Source: an uncultured Lachnospiraceae bacterium (GTDB taxonomy: Bacteria; Bacillota; Clostridia; Lachnospirales; Lachnospiraceae). Taken from it: DNA of 64,000 bases. Below, one piece after another: positions 9,401 through 18,817 of the stretch. The stretch's first letter is position 1, and every line of letters starts with the position of its first letter. The notes beneath the pieces were generated by a model that saw only the letters and a list, made by a program, of their open reading frames with translations, did not search any database and was not told the origin of the DNA. The stretch lies in NCBI GenBank assembly GCA_910584915.1, contig CAJUDM010000001.1:181592-245591 (forward strand), in the 5' to 3' direction. A program made the translations under genes and the position numbers.

Positions 9401-11452
9401 TTATAATTCGTATACGCACACTATAGAATCATTTTTCTCTTTCAATTGATAATATTCTAAAATTTTCTTTAATTTTTGTTGATTTTCCTCTGAAAATTCT
9501 TCTGACATATCTACTGCCAAATATTTTATCTGTCCTTTTTCATTTGTTTCCTCCAATATTTTGATCAAATCCTCCTCTGATATCTTACTCAAAACCCATG
9601 TATCACAAAACCCTTTATTGGGAGCGAAATGGTATCTTGCCTCATTCATCATCCACCAGGCATCATCCTCACCTGCTATCCATATTCCGTTTTCCGTCTC
9701 TTCTATTTCCTCTTCAATCCTCTCAACTACAGCAAGCCCCCGTTCCCTGTGAGCCCACCTGAAAGCAAAATATCCCTCGTGGTATTGTAATATCGACATA
9801 AACGTAAAGGGAATATTACTTAAAAAAATAATGCTCCCCAGTAACAGGCCGGAAATCGGAAGCTTATTCTTCCCCTCCATCTTTATCCAACAGCAATATA
9901 ACAGGTATAGATTTCCTCCTGCAAACCCCCCCAGATACATCATAAGATACCTGCTGTAAGCAGACAATATGGCTGATTCACCTTCCGAAAACATATACCT
10001 GTACATCGCCAGATGGCCTACCACATATATAATAAAACCGACAAGCAATGCACTCTGTACAATAAGATAATTCTTATATTTTCTGCCGTCTGTCATACAG
10101 CATATCAACAACATAATAATCGTTATCAGCATAATGCATTCCAGCGCTGATATTCCATATGTCACATTTTCTTCAAATTGAAAATTTACTGATTGTTTAC
10201 AAAAATAGTATATGTAATGCTTCGTAACATACTCTCTGCTCTCGTCATTCACCAGCGCCTCAAACCAGTTGTTCAAATAACCAAATCTGCAGAATACCGA
10301 AATCAGCACATCAACGCATCCTACGCATAGAAACAACACGCGCTTCCCTTTTTCCGAAATTTTATCTTTTTTAAAACATATCGCTAATATCAGCATTCCT
10401 GCAATATAAATCAAAACAGGATACAAAAACCATGGCATTTGAACCAAAACTGCCTTTACTGTTCTCAAATAATCCATTTTTTGGATCTTTCCAAATTCAG
10501 TAGAAATATAGGATGAATTCCCGTATCTAAAGCAGAATAATTTCCATGAAAAATAGAATATGACTTCTGCTACAGTCCCCGCAATACATATTGTAATATA
10601 TTTTTTATTCTTGAGGCAAAATACAAAAATCAAAAGCGGGACAGTTGCCACAATCGATAAATATATGCCTATAGACTTTGTCAACATCATCACACTCAGC
10701 GCACTGAAAACCACCAGTACATCCCAGTATGTTAACTTGCCCTCTCCCAATACAATTTCCAGAACAGATATAACAATAAACATAAAAAGTACTGCCACAA
10801 AGCTGTCTATTTTCAGATTTACCATCGCTGTACTTGCAAATGCCCCCGGCAATAACAGGCATATCAAAAATGCTGTTATCTGTTTACATATTTTATTTTT
10901 TCCATTTGGAATTCTCTTAAAAAATGGAACCAGGCAAATCAGGATTCCAAAATTATAAATCGGAAAGATCAGATTTTCCTGAAATTCTTTAAAGTCTGAC
11001 AGGAACCAATATATAAACAATGAGCCTATCGGAGGATAGTCATTATAGACACTAATCGCATTTAGTCCATTTGGTATTTCGTTAATATAAAACATTTGTT
11101 TTACAGTAATACCCCAATGGCTTAAATCATCCCACTCAATGATCAAATGCGACGATAAAACAAAAAACATGCCCATCGTAGCAACTATGAACAACAACAT
11201 CCCTGTTGATATCATTTCTATTACTTTAATTTTTTCATAGCTGTTCCTCCTGAAGAAAAAAAATAACACCGTAATACATCCCAGAAGAATTCCCCATTTC
11301 AATAGCCATAGTTTACCCAGGCAATTTGCAAATCCCATGGCATATGTTGACAACATAATTATAAACATAGAAAGCGGAAGTGTTTCTATCCATTTTTTCC
11401 TGCAAATAACTGCAAGAGTTAAACTAAATGCTGTAATACATAACAATCCCAT
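9401..11452 (-). CDS. Large polytopic membrane protein, probable GT-C-like transferase
   Basis: A 683-residue protein with at least twelve hydrophobic segments and a C-terminal soluble domain of about 130 residues. The first large loop has EWDDLSHWGITVKQMF and then VYNDYPPIGSLFIYWF. Paired acidic residues in the first outer loop and a DYPP motif are common in GT-C proteins of Firmicutes polysaccharide loci, but I do not know a tested member. ATG 11452 follows GAGG by 7 nt. It lies between a GT4 enzyme and the ABC flippase. Role inferred: sugar transfer or another membrane step in repeat assembly. Confidence 0.6.
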   Translation of the reverse strand: MGLLCITAFSLTLAVICRKKWIETLPLSMFIIMLSTYAMGFANCLGKLWLLKWGILLGCITVLFFFFRRNSYEKIKVIEMISTGMLLFIVATMGMFFVLSSHLIIEWDDLSHWGITVKQMFYINEIPNGLNAISVYNDYPPIGSLFIYWFLSDFKEFQENLIFPIYNFGILICLVPFFKRIPNGKNKICKQITAFLICLLLPGAFASTAMVNLKIDSFVAVLFMFIVISVLEIVLGEGKLTYWDVLVVFSALSVMMLTKSIGIYLSIVATVPLLIFVFCLKNKKYITICIAGTVAEVIFYFSWKLFCFRYGNSSYISTEFGKIQKMDYLRTVKAVLVQMPWFLYPVLIYIAGMLILAICFKKDKISEKGKRVLFLCVGCVDVLISVFCRFGYLNNWFEALVNDESREYVTKHYIYYFCKQSVNFQFEENVTYGISALECIMLITIIMLLICCMTDGRKYKNYLIVQSALLVGFIIYVVGHLAMYRYMFSEGESAILSAYSRYLMMYLGGFAGGNLYLLYCCWIKMEGKNKLPISGLLLGSIIFLSNIPFTFMSILQYHEGYFAFRWAHRERGLAVVERIEEEIEETENGIWIAGEDDAWWMMNEARYHFAPNKGFCDTWVLSKISEEDLIKILEETNEKGQIKYLAVDMSEEFSEENQQKLKKILEYYQLKEKNDSIVCVYEL

Positions 11453-11464
11453 CAAATTACCTCT

Positions 11465-12685
11465 TTAATCAGTATTTTTCTGCAACCGGCATAATTCTTT
11501 AAACAACATATCATAATAGATCATTACATCATAGTCTTTCGCCTTCTTTTTTGCCGCCTCTCCCATCCTGTTCCGTATATCAGGATTCTCATACAAATAT
11601 TCCAGTGCATCTTTCAAATTATTTACTACATTATGATCCTTTTCCACCACTATCGCTGTTTCTTTATCAACATATTCTACCATGCCGCCGGAATTTGTAA
11701 TGATAAGTGGAAGGCCCGCTGCCATACATTCCGGCACAACATTTCCTGCAGGCTCTTCCCACATAGAGGGCAGTATTGCCATATCGCTTATCCTCATAAA
11801 TTTCCACAATTCATTGTGGTGTATGAATCCTAACATTTTTATATTATTGTTAAGCTGTTTTACTTTTCTTTGAATTCTTTCTTCAAACTCTGTCGTTCCC
11901 CCGTTCCCAAAATTAGCCGCCCCCGCTATCAGTAATATGCACTCCTTTTTATATCTCATCCGGGCAAAAGCATCGACCAACTGCTCTACCCCCTTTTCAG
12001 GCGCTACTCTTCCCATAAACAGAATAGTTGTCTTATCAACCAACCCAAATCGCTTTTTTAATTGCAATTTTTCGCCGGGACATAGTTCCTGCATAAATTT
12101 TTCAATGTCAACTCTATTTAAAATTGTAATAATATCGCAGTTTTCTATATTATCACGCATATGATTTCTAATAAAATCACTGCAGCAAATAAAATTTCCA
12201 AATGTAGCTGTTGCAACTTTTCCGCCTTCTAAATGTCCACCTACATTGAATATCATTTTTTCTCGTCCGACTTTTCTTGTAAACCAACCATATTCTGAAG
12301 GATCCCCTCCAGCTCCAAAAATAAAGTCAAATCTCTCTCCCTTTACCTTTTGATACGCCTCCCTTATCCTCGGTGCAGGAATAAATATAGTATAAAACAT
12401 TTTAAATGATACTCTATTCAGGAATTCAATTAACTTGGACGATTTGTATCGCTGCTCTTTTTGATCATCAACCTTTACATAAATAAACCTGCTTCCGGGA
12501 TATTTTTTACTTTCTTCTTCTGCTTTCTCGTCAAACATTGAAAGCACTGTAATATCCATCTTATCTTTAATTTCATTACATTTAACTAAATTGAAAACAT
12601 GCGTCGCAAAAGCTCCGCCCTTTACATCCGGAACACAATAATCAATTGTACTTGCAATTAACAGCTTCATCTTTCTGTTCGACAT
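11465..12685 (-). CDS. Glycosyltransferase family 4 (GT-B)
   Basis: A 406-residue cytosolic retaining transferase. The C-terminal nucleotide-sugar domain has ILFMGRVAPEKGVEQLVDAF and the E-x7-E type motif in PECMAAGLPLIITNSGG, after the acceptor-domain start LLIASTIDYCVPDVKGGAF. A loop reads PSMWEEPAGNVVPECMA, as in many GT4 enzymes. It lies between the GT10 fucosyltransferase and a membrane protein, 35 bp after the former. Donor sugar cannot be told from sequence. Confidence 0.9.
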   Translation of the reverse strand: MSNRKMKLLIASTIDYCVPDVKGGAFATHVFNLVKCNEIKDKMDITVLSMFDEKAEEESKKYPGSRFIYVKVDDQKEQRYKSSKLIEFLNRVSFKMFYTIFIPAPRIREAYQKVKGERFDFIFGAGGDPSEYGWFTRKVGREKMIFNVGGHLEGGKVATATFGNFICCSDFIRNHMRDNIENCDIITILNRVDIEKFMQELCPGEKLQLKKRFGLVDKTTILFMGRVAPEKGVEQLVDAFARMRYKKECILLIAGAANFGNGGTTEFEERIQRKVKQLNNNIKMLGFIHHNELWKFMRISDMAILPSMWEEPAGNVVPECMAAGLPLIITNSGGMVEYVDKETAIVVEKDHNVVNNLKDALEYLYENPDIRNRMGEAAKKKAKDYDVMIYYDMLFKELCRLQKNTD

Positions 12686-12720
12686 ACCGGCTTTTCATCC
12701 CTTTTCAGTTCCTTGTCTGC

Positions 12721-13734
12721 TCATATCAAACTTTTCAGCTTATTTTGTATGCGATAAATCATATTTAACTTTTTATCCGAAAGCATCTCCTGTCCGATTT
12801 TATATCGCTTTTCATAGTGATATCCCCAGCCCGCATCTTTATTTGTTCTTCGCAATGCTTCCTTCGGGGATTGATCAAATATCCGTGAAAAAAATGTTAA
12901 AATATATGAATCCTCCATTATAAGCGGGATCTGGCTGTCTGCCGAAAATGCAGGTTCCTGCAACATTTCCTGCCACAAAACCGAATTTTCATTTATATGT
13001 TTAATATATTTTATAGCTTCATCAAAAGATTCAAAATCTGAAATGTCGATAAATGCTTTCGAATTAAATTGTTCTTTTATTCCCGGATCTCCCCAATAAA
13101 TCGGAATCGTCACTCCCGAAAAAGCACGTACTATTTTCTCTGTGGTATATCCTAAATACCTTGAATTCTCAAAAGCCAGGGAAAATCGATACCTTTCCCT
13201 GAATTTATTTACTTCACCTATCTCATCTATATCTTCACCTCTGGGAACATTCCAATGATTCGGCATATTATTTAAAAATGTTCCTGCTGAATCCACCTTC
13301 GAATACTCATTCAATGCATAAAAAAAATTTTCTCTGATATCCCCGACATTGCTCCCGTTGGATACTATAAAATTGCAGAACTTGTCCTTTTTTTCAATTA
13401 AATCCTTTGCCCTTATATGTTTATCCATTGCCAGGCGCGTCTCTTCACGATATCTGACATCACAATACAGCGGATAATATAAGTATCTGTCTCCAAACTC
13501 TATTTTATCAAATCCACAAGCATAATCAAAAAGGTTAAAATCCGGTCTTATATTTTCGCCCAATACCAATATTCGTACGCAATCATATTGAAAACATTTA
13601 TATACAGAAGATGCATTTAAAATTACAAATTCCGGCTCTTCAGAAATAATAAATTGATATTTATCTGCAAATTTTTTAATCAGAAAATCCTGAAAATATT
13701 TTTCTATTTCAAATTTTATTTTTATAGTTCTCAT
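12721..13734 (-). CDS. GT10 family alpha-1,3/1,4-fucosyltransferase
   Basis: A 337-residue GT-B enzyme expected to move L-fucose from GDP-fucose onto GlcNAc or a similar acceptor. The N-terminal half has GENIRPDFNLFDYACGFD at residues 59-76, matching bacterial GT10 proteins. The C-terminal half has the family signature at 183-219: RFSLAFENS, GYTTEKIVRAF and IPIYWGDPGI, followed by FNSKAFIDISDF. No heptad repeat tail like that of Helicobacter FucT is visible. The gene is AT-rich and has a weak ribosome site. Its likely donor pathway is represented at the other end of the window by the Fkp-like kinase (62695-64000). Family call strong; linkage unknown. Confidence 0.9.
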   Translation of the reverse strand: MRTIKIKFEIEKYFQDFLIKKFADKYQFIISEEPEFVILNASSVYKCFQYDCVRILVLGENIRPDFNLFDYACGFDKIEFGDRYLYYPLYCDVRYREETRLAMDKHIRAKDLIEKKDKFCNFIVSNGSNVGDIRENFFYALNEYSKVDSAGTFLNNMPNHWNVPRGEDIDEIGEVNKFRERYRFSLAFENSRYLGYTTEKIVRAFSGVTIPIYWGDPGIKEQFNSKAFIDISDFESFDEAIKYIKHINENSVLWQEMLQEPAFSADSQIPLIMEDSYILTFFSRIFDQSPKEALRRTNKDAGWGYHYEKRYKIGQEMLSDKKLNMIYRIQNKLKSLI

Positions 13735-13789
13735 AATTTTAATTTCATAAATATAATTTTTTTACTATTTTAATCAATAACCCAAAACA

Positions 13790-14725
13790 CTATTTCAATT
13801 TTCCCCATAACTCCGGCCAAACAAAACAACTTCCTAATAGTATTTTTGCACTTTTTGAAATTGCTCTATCATCTTTTATAACCTGAAAACAACTTTTTCG
13901 ATATTCCTTTTTTATTGCTGTTAATATCTCTTTATCCTTTAATTCTCTTTTCACATTACAATAATTATCTAATAATGCATATACGTAATCACGTTTTCCT
14001 TTTTTAACAAGTTCTGTTTCTTTTCTTTCATCATAAAAATTTATCTGCTCTTTTAAAAATTTTAATACAACCAATTTCTCTCTATAAAATCTTCCTGAAC
14101 CATTGATACTATCAGGTCGAGCCGGATGACAATAATACAATTTTTGAGTTGTATAGGCAATTTTTTTTGCATTATATACCAGCTGATATGTTAAAGCGAC
14201 ATCTTCATGAATCTTGCCATATGGATACCGCGCCGTTTCAAATACATGTCTTTTGTATATTTTTCCCCAGGCCATTGTTCGATAGTTTTCAGACATTAAA
14301 AATAATACACTGCTTAAAACACCTTCCTCTATTTCTGTTTCTTTTTCACCCATATATTTGATTTCTGCAGAAAAGCATTGAGATATTTCAGTATTATATT
14401 TCTTTGCAAGTTCAAGCAATGTCTTAACATAATCTTGTCCTATAACATCATCGCTGTCCACAAATGTAATCCATTCGCCTGTACATATATCTATTGCCGC
14501 ATTTCTTGCCCCTGACAAGCCCTTATTTTGCTGATGTATTACTCTAATACGAGAATCTCTTTCTGCCCATTTATCGCATCTTATTCCGCAAGAATCCGTA
14601 GATCCGTCATCTACTATCAAAATTTCCAAATCACAATAACTCTGGCTGACAATACTATAAATACATTCATCTACATATTGTTCAACATTATATACAGGAA
14701 CTATGACACTGACAAGTTCTATCAT
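13790..14725 (-). CDS. Glycosyltransferase family 2
   Basis: A 311-residue GT-A enzyme. Residues near the N-terminus read SVIVPVYNVEQYVDECI, then LIVDDGSTDSCG, GLSGARNAA and the DXD-containing ITFVDSDDVI. ATG 14725 lies one base after the stop of the upstream gene; a GTG 21 bp earlier is also open. It is a close relative of the next gene upstream (14727-15722): both have the unusual DGSxDxxGIxCD spacing and the same IDICTG segment, so the two probably arose by tandem duplication. Donor unknown. Confidence 0.88.
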   Translation of the reverse strand: MIELVSVIVPVYNVEQYVDECIYSIVSQSYCDLEILIVDDGSTDSCGIRCDKWAERDSRIRVIHQQNKGLSGARNAAIDICTGEWITFVDSDDVIGQDYVKTLLELAKKYNTEISQCFSAEIKYMGEKETEIEEGVLSSVLFLMSENYRTMAWGKIYKRHVFETARYPYGKIHEDVALTYQLVYNAKKIAYTTQKLYYCHPARPDSINGSGRFYREKLVVLKFLKEQINFYDERKETELVKKGKRDYVYALLDNYCNVKRELKDKEILTAIKKEYRKSCFQVIKDDRAISKSAKILLGSCFVWPELWGKLK

Positions 14726-14726
14726 T

Positions 14727-15722
14727 TTATCTTCTACCCCTACCACAGGACAACCAAACCCTCTTTGCTATTGGATATACTCTGTCATATCCCTTTTGTG
14801 TCACAAATTTCAGTCGACATCGCAACCCTTTCCCTCCATATTTCTTATCTCTTATTTCTTTTCCATACTTCCAAACCGTTTCCAAAATTTCTTCCTTTTG
14901 GCTCTTTTCATCAGAAGATAAATCCCCTTTAAGAAGAAGGCAATTATATGCGGCTATCCCAAATGAAACCAGCCTGGTTACAAGAAGCTCTCTGAATTCA
15001 GGATAATCTTTTTCCAGTACCAAAACACGTTCTCTATACACCCAAAACTGATCCCAATTCAACGCTTCATTTCTTATATGCAAAAGGCTGTCTTTTCTTT
15101 GATAATAGTAATATTGCGGGACGTTACACGCAACAATCTTTTTCGCATGCATAAAAATTTTATACATAGTTGCAATATCTTCTAATATGATGCCCTTTCT
15201 GAATCGAAGTTCCCTGAACATTTCTCTACGATATAATTTATCCCAAAAGTTACTGTATATTTTCTCATCCTTTATTACTTCCCTGATTGCTTCCCTGCTA
15301 TCATACACTGTAACTTCGCCATTGTCGTTTCTTGCTCCATATACACCATTCTTTTCATCCTCAATATAGTAACCACATATTGAAATATCTGCATTATAAT
15401 TCAAAAGAGCCGTATAAAGAAACTCATACATATTCTCCGCAATCCAGTCATCTCCATCTACAAAACCAATGTAATTACCTGTACAAATATCCAAACCTCT
15501 GTTTCTGGCAACAGATGCCCCTGCATTTTGCTGATGTATAGCAATAATTCTATCATCTTTTGCAGCATACTCATCACATATTATTCCGCTCTCGTCCATA
15601 GAACCATCATTGACTAATATTATTTCCAAATTTTTATAAGTCTGATTCAATATACTTTCAATGCATTTTCGTAGATATTTCGATGAATTATAAACTGGTA
15701 CTATCACACTTATTTTTTCCAT
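14727..15722 (-). CDS. Glycosyltransferase family 2, paralogue of the following gene
   Basis: A 331-residue GT-A enzyme with SVIVPVYNSSKYLRKCI, LVNDGSMDESGIICDEY, GASVARNRGLDICTG and the metal motif GFVDGDDWI. In that motif the usual VDSDD is VDGDD. The first 100 residues strongly resemble the gene immediately downstream. The C-terminal region reads like CpsI/EpsJ-type enzymes, with EDIATMYKIF. One base separates its stop from the downstream ATG, so the pair is probably co-translated. Confidence 0.88.
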   Translation of the reverse strand: MEKISVIVPVYNSSKYLRKCIESILNQTYKNLEIILVNDGSMDESGIICDEYAAKDDRIIAIHQQNAGASVARNRGLDICTGNYIGFVDGDDWIAENMYEFLYTALLNYNADISICGYYIEDEKNGVYGARNDNGEVTVYDSREAIREVIKDEKIYSNFWDKLYRREMFRELRFRKGIILEDIATMYKIFMHAKKIVACNVPQYYYYQRKDSLLHIRNEALNWDQFWVYRERVLVLEKDYPEFRELLVTRLVSFGIAAYNCLLLKGDLSSDEKSQKEEILETVWKYGKEIRDKKYGGKGLRCRLKFVTQKGYDRVYPIAKRVWLSCGRGRR

Positions 15723-15746
15723 ACTTTAGGCACTCTCACTCTTATA

Positions 15747-17804
15747 TTACTTACAATCACTTACAAATAATTTCTCCTCTAAATATAAAAAAGTACTCTC
15801 TGGTACAATATTCCTAATTTCATCATACTGTTTTTCTTCCAACAAATTTCGTACTCGAGACGCACTTATTACTCTGTTGTTCTCGTCCTTCTTTCTTTCA
15901 ATACATATAAACTCTATGCCGTATTCCGGCAAAATACGTTTCATGGATTCATTGTATTGCTTTGTAATTCTATCAAAAGGCTCTTCTCCAACAAATCGCT
16001 TCGTTATTCCTAATGCCGGCGCAACATACATGCCAAATATTTCAAGATCATCACTTGCACATACAATTATGTCCTGTTGAGTCTCTTTCGTAAAATATTC
16101 AGGCATAGTACTTACTGATAACACGTATTTCCCACTGGGCAGTACCCGAACATTATCCAAATCGCTGATTCCTCTTTCTACCATATTTATTCTATCCTCA
16201 AAGCTAAAAAACGACTTATCCTCCTCTACTACAAAAACATACAAATAATCTACTTGCTTACTTACAATTTCTATAAGATATCTGTGCCCCAACGTAAAGG
16301 GATTACAATTCATAACAATTGCACCTATATTATCAGAATATATCGAAAATCTGTCCTTTTGCAATCCCTCTATATATAACTCTATCTTCTTACTTATGCC
16401 AAAAGAATAATTTGCTTTTTTTACTATATAATTTCTCTGTTCTCTATTTTTGTATAAACCGGCTAATTCATCTACCATCTCCTTTAACCCTTTCTTCCAT
16501 ATCATATCAGCCAAGTTTCTACACCCCTCTGCATTTACATGCTTAGGCATGTCAAAAAAACACTCTTTATCTCTTTTTAGAAAGCTTTCAGTCAAATCTA
16601 TATATTTAACTTTTGGCGCTATTTTCAACTTTTCCTTCTCAAAATAATTTACAAAAATTACAATATCCGCTCTTTTCAGCGTCAGCTTAGATATATTCTC
16701 ATAATCTCCTTCATAAAATCCGTCTGTTCCCAAATTAACCACTCTATATTCGTCAGGATGATATTTATTTATATAACGCTGTATACAGCTGGGAATAGTA
16801 TCCTCGTCTTTTACATAATTTCCCTGTACGGTACAGGGGCCTATAATATAAATACTATTTTGCCACTTATCCGGAACACCTGTTGTTACTCTTTTCCCAT
16901 CAATAACATTTGTGTTCTCCCCTTTTCTATCCACTAGTTTATATATTCCCTGTTCCTCAGCATAGTATTGCCTAATACATGCCACATCCCCATTTTCCCA
17001 CAAAGAATAGTCTTTTCCATACACTTTTTTCAATTGTTCAATAACAACCTGGCTTGGGTTTTCAACATATGCCCCTGAAATCAACAACTCGCTTCGCAAC
17101 TTCTCATCTTCTGTAAGTTCTCCTATTTCATTTAAAAACGGTATCCGGCATACAATAACTGATGCATCTGTTTTTTCCAACATCCTTAATGTATTTTGCA
17201 AATCCATTTCTCTGATATATGTATTGATATCCTTAAACGATTTCTGACTGATTACATGCTTTCCTCTATAACATTTTAATTGTTTGGCATCCACGATCAT
17301 CGGAACTGAAAAAGCTCTGCTAATCATTTCAAATCCTTTTGTAATATCAGAATCTTCACCTTTCAATAATACTTTATCCCGCCAAAAACTGTCTCCCCAC
17401 TCATTGTGTTTATAAACAATTTGAAGTTCTTCTGTTAAGATGTCCATTGCAAAATCAAAATATGCTAATCCCATAAATCTTTCCCCCTCAAATAATGGAC
17501 AATATCGGGGAGACTCTGTTTCAATCTTAAAAAAATCTTCCACTTCTTTTTCTGTATTACTACTCTGTATTATTCTGTTTTTTCGTATAGCCTTTCGCAT
17601 AATTCCTTTTTCTTTTTTCAATGCATTCAAAGAAATAAATCCCTGGTACCCCCCCTTTTTATCTCGAACAATAATTAATCCGTTTCCGTCATGAACATCT
17701 CTATTCAATATCTTATTGAAAATAAAAAAGAATATTTTAATATAAGAACAAGGATTTAATCCTTTCACTTCCATAAAAGATACTTTTTGAACTCTTAATT
17801 TCAT
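15747..17804 (-). CDS. SGNH-like region fused to a CitC-like nucleotidyltransferase; novel architecture
   Basis: A 685-residue protein with several regions. Residues 40-125 form a small alpha/beta region (possibly CBS-like). Residues 317-435 look like an SGNH fold: IYIIGPCTVQGN in place of the usual GDS block, NLGTDG further on, and DMPKHVNAEG with D418 and H422 as in the last SGNH block. Residues 494-684 match the C-terminal domain of [citrate lyase] ligase: NCNPFTLGHRYLIE, with TLGH as the HxGH-type site, and ISASRVR at 646-652. No citrate lyase genes are near and the neighbours are glycosyltransferases. I infer nucleotide activation of a polysaccharide substituent. GGGAG lies 9 nt before the ATG. 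Exact reaction unknown. Confidence 0.75.
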   Translation of the reverse strand: MKLRVQKVSFMEVKGLNPCSYIKIFFFIFNKILNRDVHDGNGLIIVRDKKGGYQGFISLNALKKEKGIMRKAIRKNRIIQSSNTEKEVEDFFKIETESPRYCPLFEGERFMGLAYFDFAMDILTEELQIVYKHNEWGDSFWRDKVLLKGEDSDITKGFEMISRAFSVPMIVDAKQLKCYRGKHVISQKSFKDINTYIREMDLQNTLRMLEKTDASVIVCRIPFLNEIGELTEDEKLRSELLISGAYVENPSQVVIEQLKKVYGKDYSLWENGDVACIRQYYAEEQGIYKLVDRKGENTNVIDGKRVTTGVPDKWQNSIYIIGPCTVQGNYVKDEDTIPSCIQRYINKYHPDEYRVVNLGTDGFYEGDYENISKLTLKRADIVIFVNYFEKEKLKIAPKVKYIDLTESFLKRDKECFFDMPKHVNAEGCRNLADMIWKKGLKEMVDELAGLYKNREQRNYIVKKANYSFGISKKIELYIEGLQKDRFSIYSDNIGAIVMNCNPFTLGHRYLIEIVSKQVDYLYVFVVEEDKSFFSFEDRINMVERGISDLDNVRVLPSGKYVLSVSTMPEYFTKETQQDIIVCASDDLEIFGMYVAPALGITKRFVGEEPFDRITKQYNESMKRILPEYGIEFICIERKKDENNRVISASRVRNLLEEKQYDEIRNIVPESTFLYLEEKLFVSDCK

Positions 17805-17867
17805 AAATTATGTCTCCCTGGAATATAGTTTATTACTCAATTCTTTATTCCGATATTAAAACCATTA

Positions 17868-18815
17868 CTAATTCTTCTTAAAAAACTTTATATTAATTAA
17901 TCCCTTTAAGATTTTACACAACTGTCTTTTATAAAATCTGATATCCCGCAACTTTTGAAAAAGCGTTTCCCTGTGCCAATTATACGCTGCAGAATGATAT
18001 CCTTTTTCCTCTTCTATTGTCTGTGGATGTTTCAGTGGAAATTCCATTGGAATTGTCCTTCCATCATACCCCGGAAACGCCTCCTTCACATGTGTAGCCT
18101 CTTCAGTAAAGCCAATATGGTTTACAAGATTCGTTCTGGGTACAATACTCAATTTCTGCTCAATTAATGCATTCCATGTGAAATTTATGTCCCACGGAGA
18201 ATCCCCCTGTTTTATATATCGTTTAAGCGCTCTTATTTTATTGACTTTCTCAGATAATGATATAATATTCAATGCAAAAATGTCTTTTATTGTTTTATTA
18301 TAATTACTTATTACCCCTTTTTGATTATTCCATGCCCTTGCCCACGATGCCCACCCCCATGTCCATGCCTCATAAGTAAAAACATAACTGGTATTATTGA
18401 TCGGGTACGTATCTATTTGATTAGATCCCGCTATATATTGAATAAGATCGTCATTTCTATATCGTTTCAACAGCTCATCACAATAGCTAAAGAAGCTTAC
18501 ATCCGGTATACAGTCATCTTCCAGAACAATGGCATATTCGACTTTCGAAAACAACCAGTCCAAACCGCTCTTTATGCGCATATCACATCCCATGTTTTTT
18601 TCCGCATACAAAACATGGGTATTACACTTCCAACCGGGGTTCTCTGCAATAAAGCGGCTGGACAAAACCTTTTCTTTTTCTCCTTTCACTTCTTCCCTCG
18701 CTTCGTCCGAAATAATATAAATGTTTTCAGGCTTCACCTGTTGTAGAACATCATATATTTTTTTTACAAAAGAAGGTCTGTTAAATATAATAATCGCTAC
18801 CGGCACATCAAACAT
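17868..18815 (-). CDS. GT-A glycosyltransferase, GNT-I/HlpA-like group
   Basis: About 315 residues. It begins PVAIIIFNRPSFVKKIYDVL and has the nucleotide-sugar metal motif in YAIVLEDDCIPDVSFFSYC, followed by YEAWTWGWASWARAW. This pattern belongs to bacterial proteins often labelled HlpA-like or GNT-I-like glycosyltransferases. Conserved trailing motifs NFTWNALIE and NHIGFTEEATH also fit. ATG 18815 is chosen, but a TTG at 18821 that overlaps the upstream stop and sits better behind GGAGAG is also possible. Acceptor and donor unknown. Confidence 0.75.
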   Translation of the reverse strand: MFDVPVAIIIFNRPSFVKKIYDVLQQVKPENIYIISDEAREEVKGEKEKVLSSRFIAENPGWKCNTHVLYAEKNMGCDMRIKSGLDWLFSKVEYAIVLEDDCIPDVSFFSYCDELLKRYRNDDLIQYIAGSNQIDTYPINNTSYVFTYEAWTWGWASWARAWNNQKGVISNYNKTIKDIFALNIISLSEKVNKIRALKRYIKQGDSPWDINFTWNALIEQKLSIVPRTNLVNHIGFTEEATHVKEAFPGYDGRTIPMEFPLKHPQTIEEEKGYHSAAYNWHRETLFQKLRDIRFYKRQLCKILKGLINIKFFKKN

Positions 18816-18817
18816 GC

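Noticed and set aside
15747..17804. Annotation as citrate lyase ligase (citC)
   Set aside because: Only the last 190 residues match that family, the rest is different, and no citrate lyase subunits are nearby.
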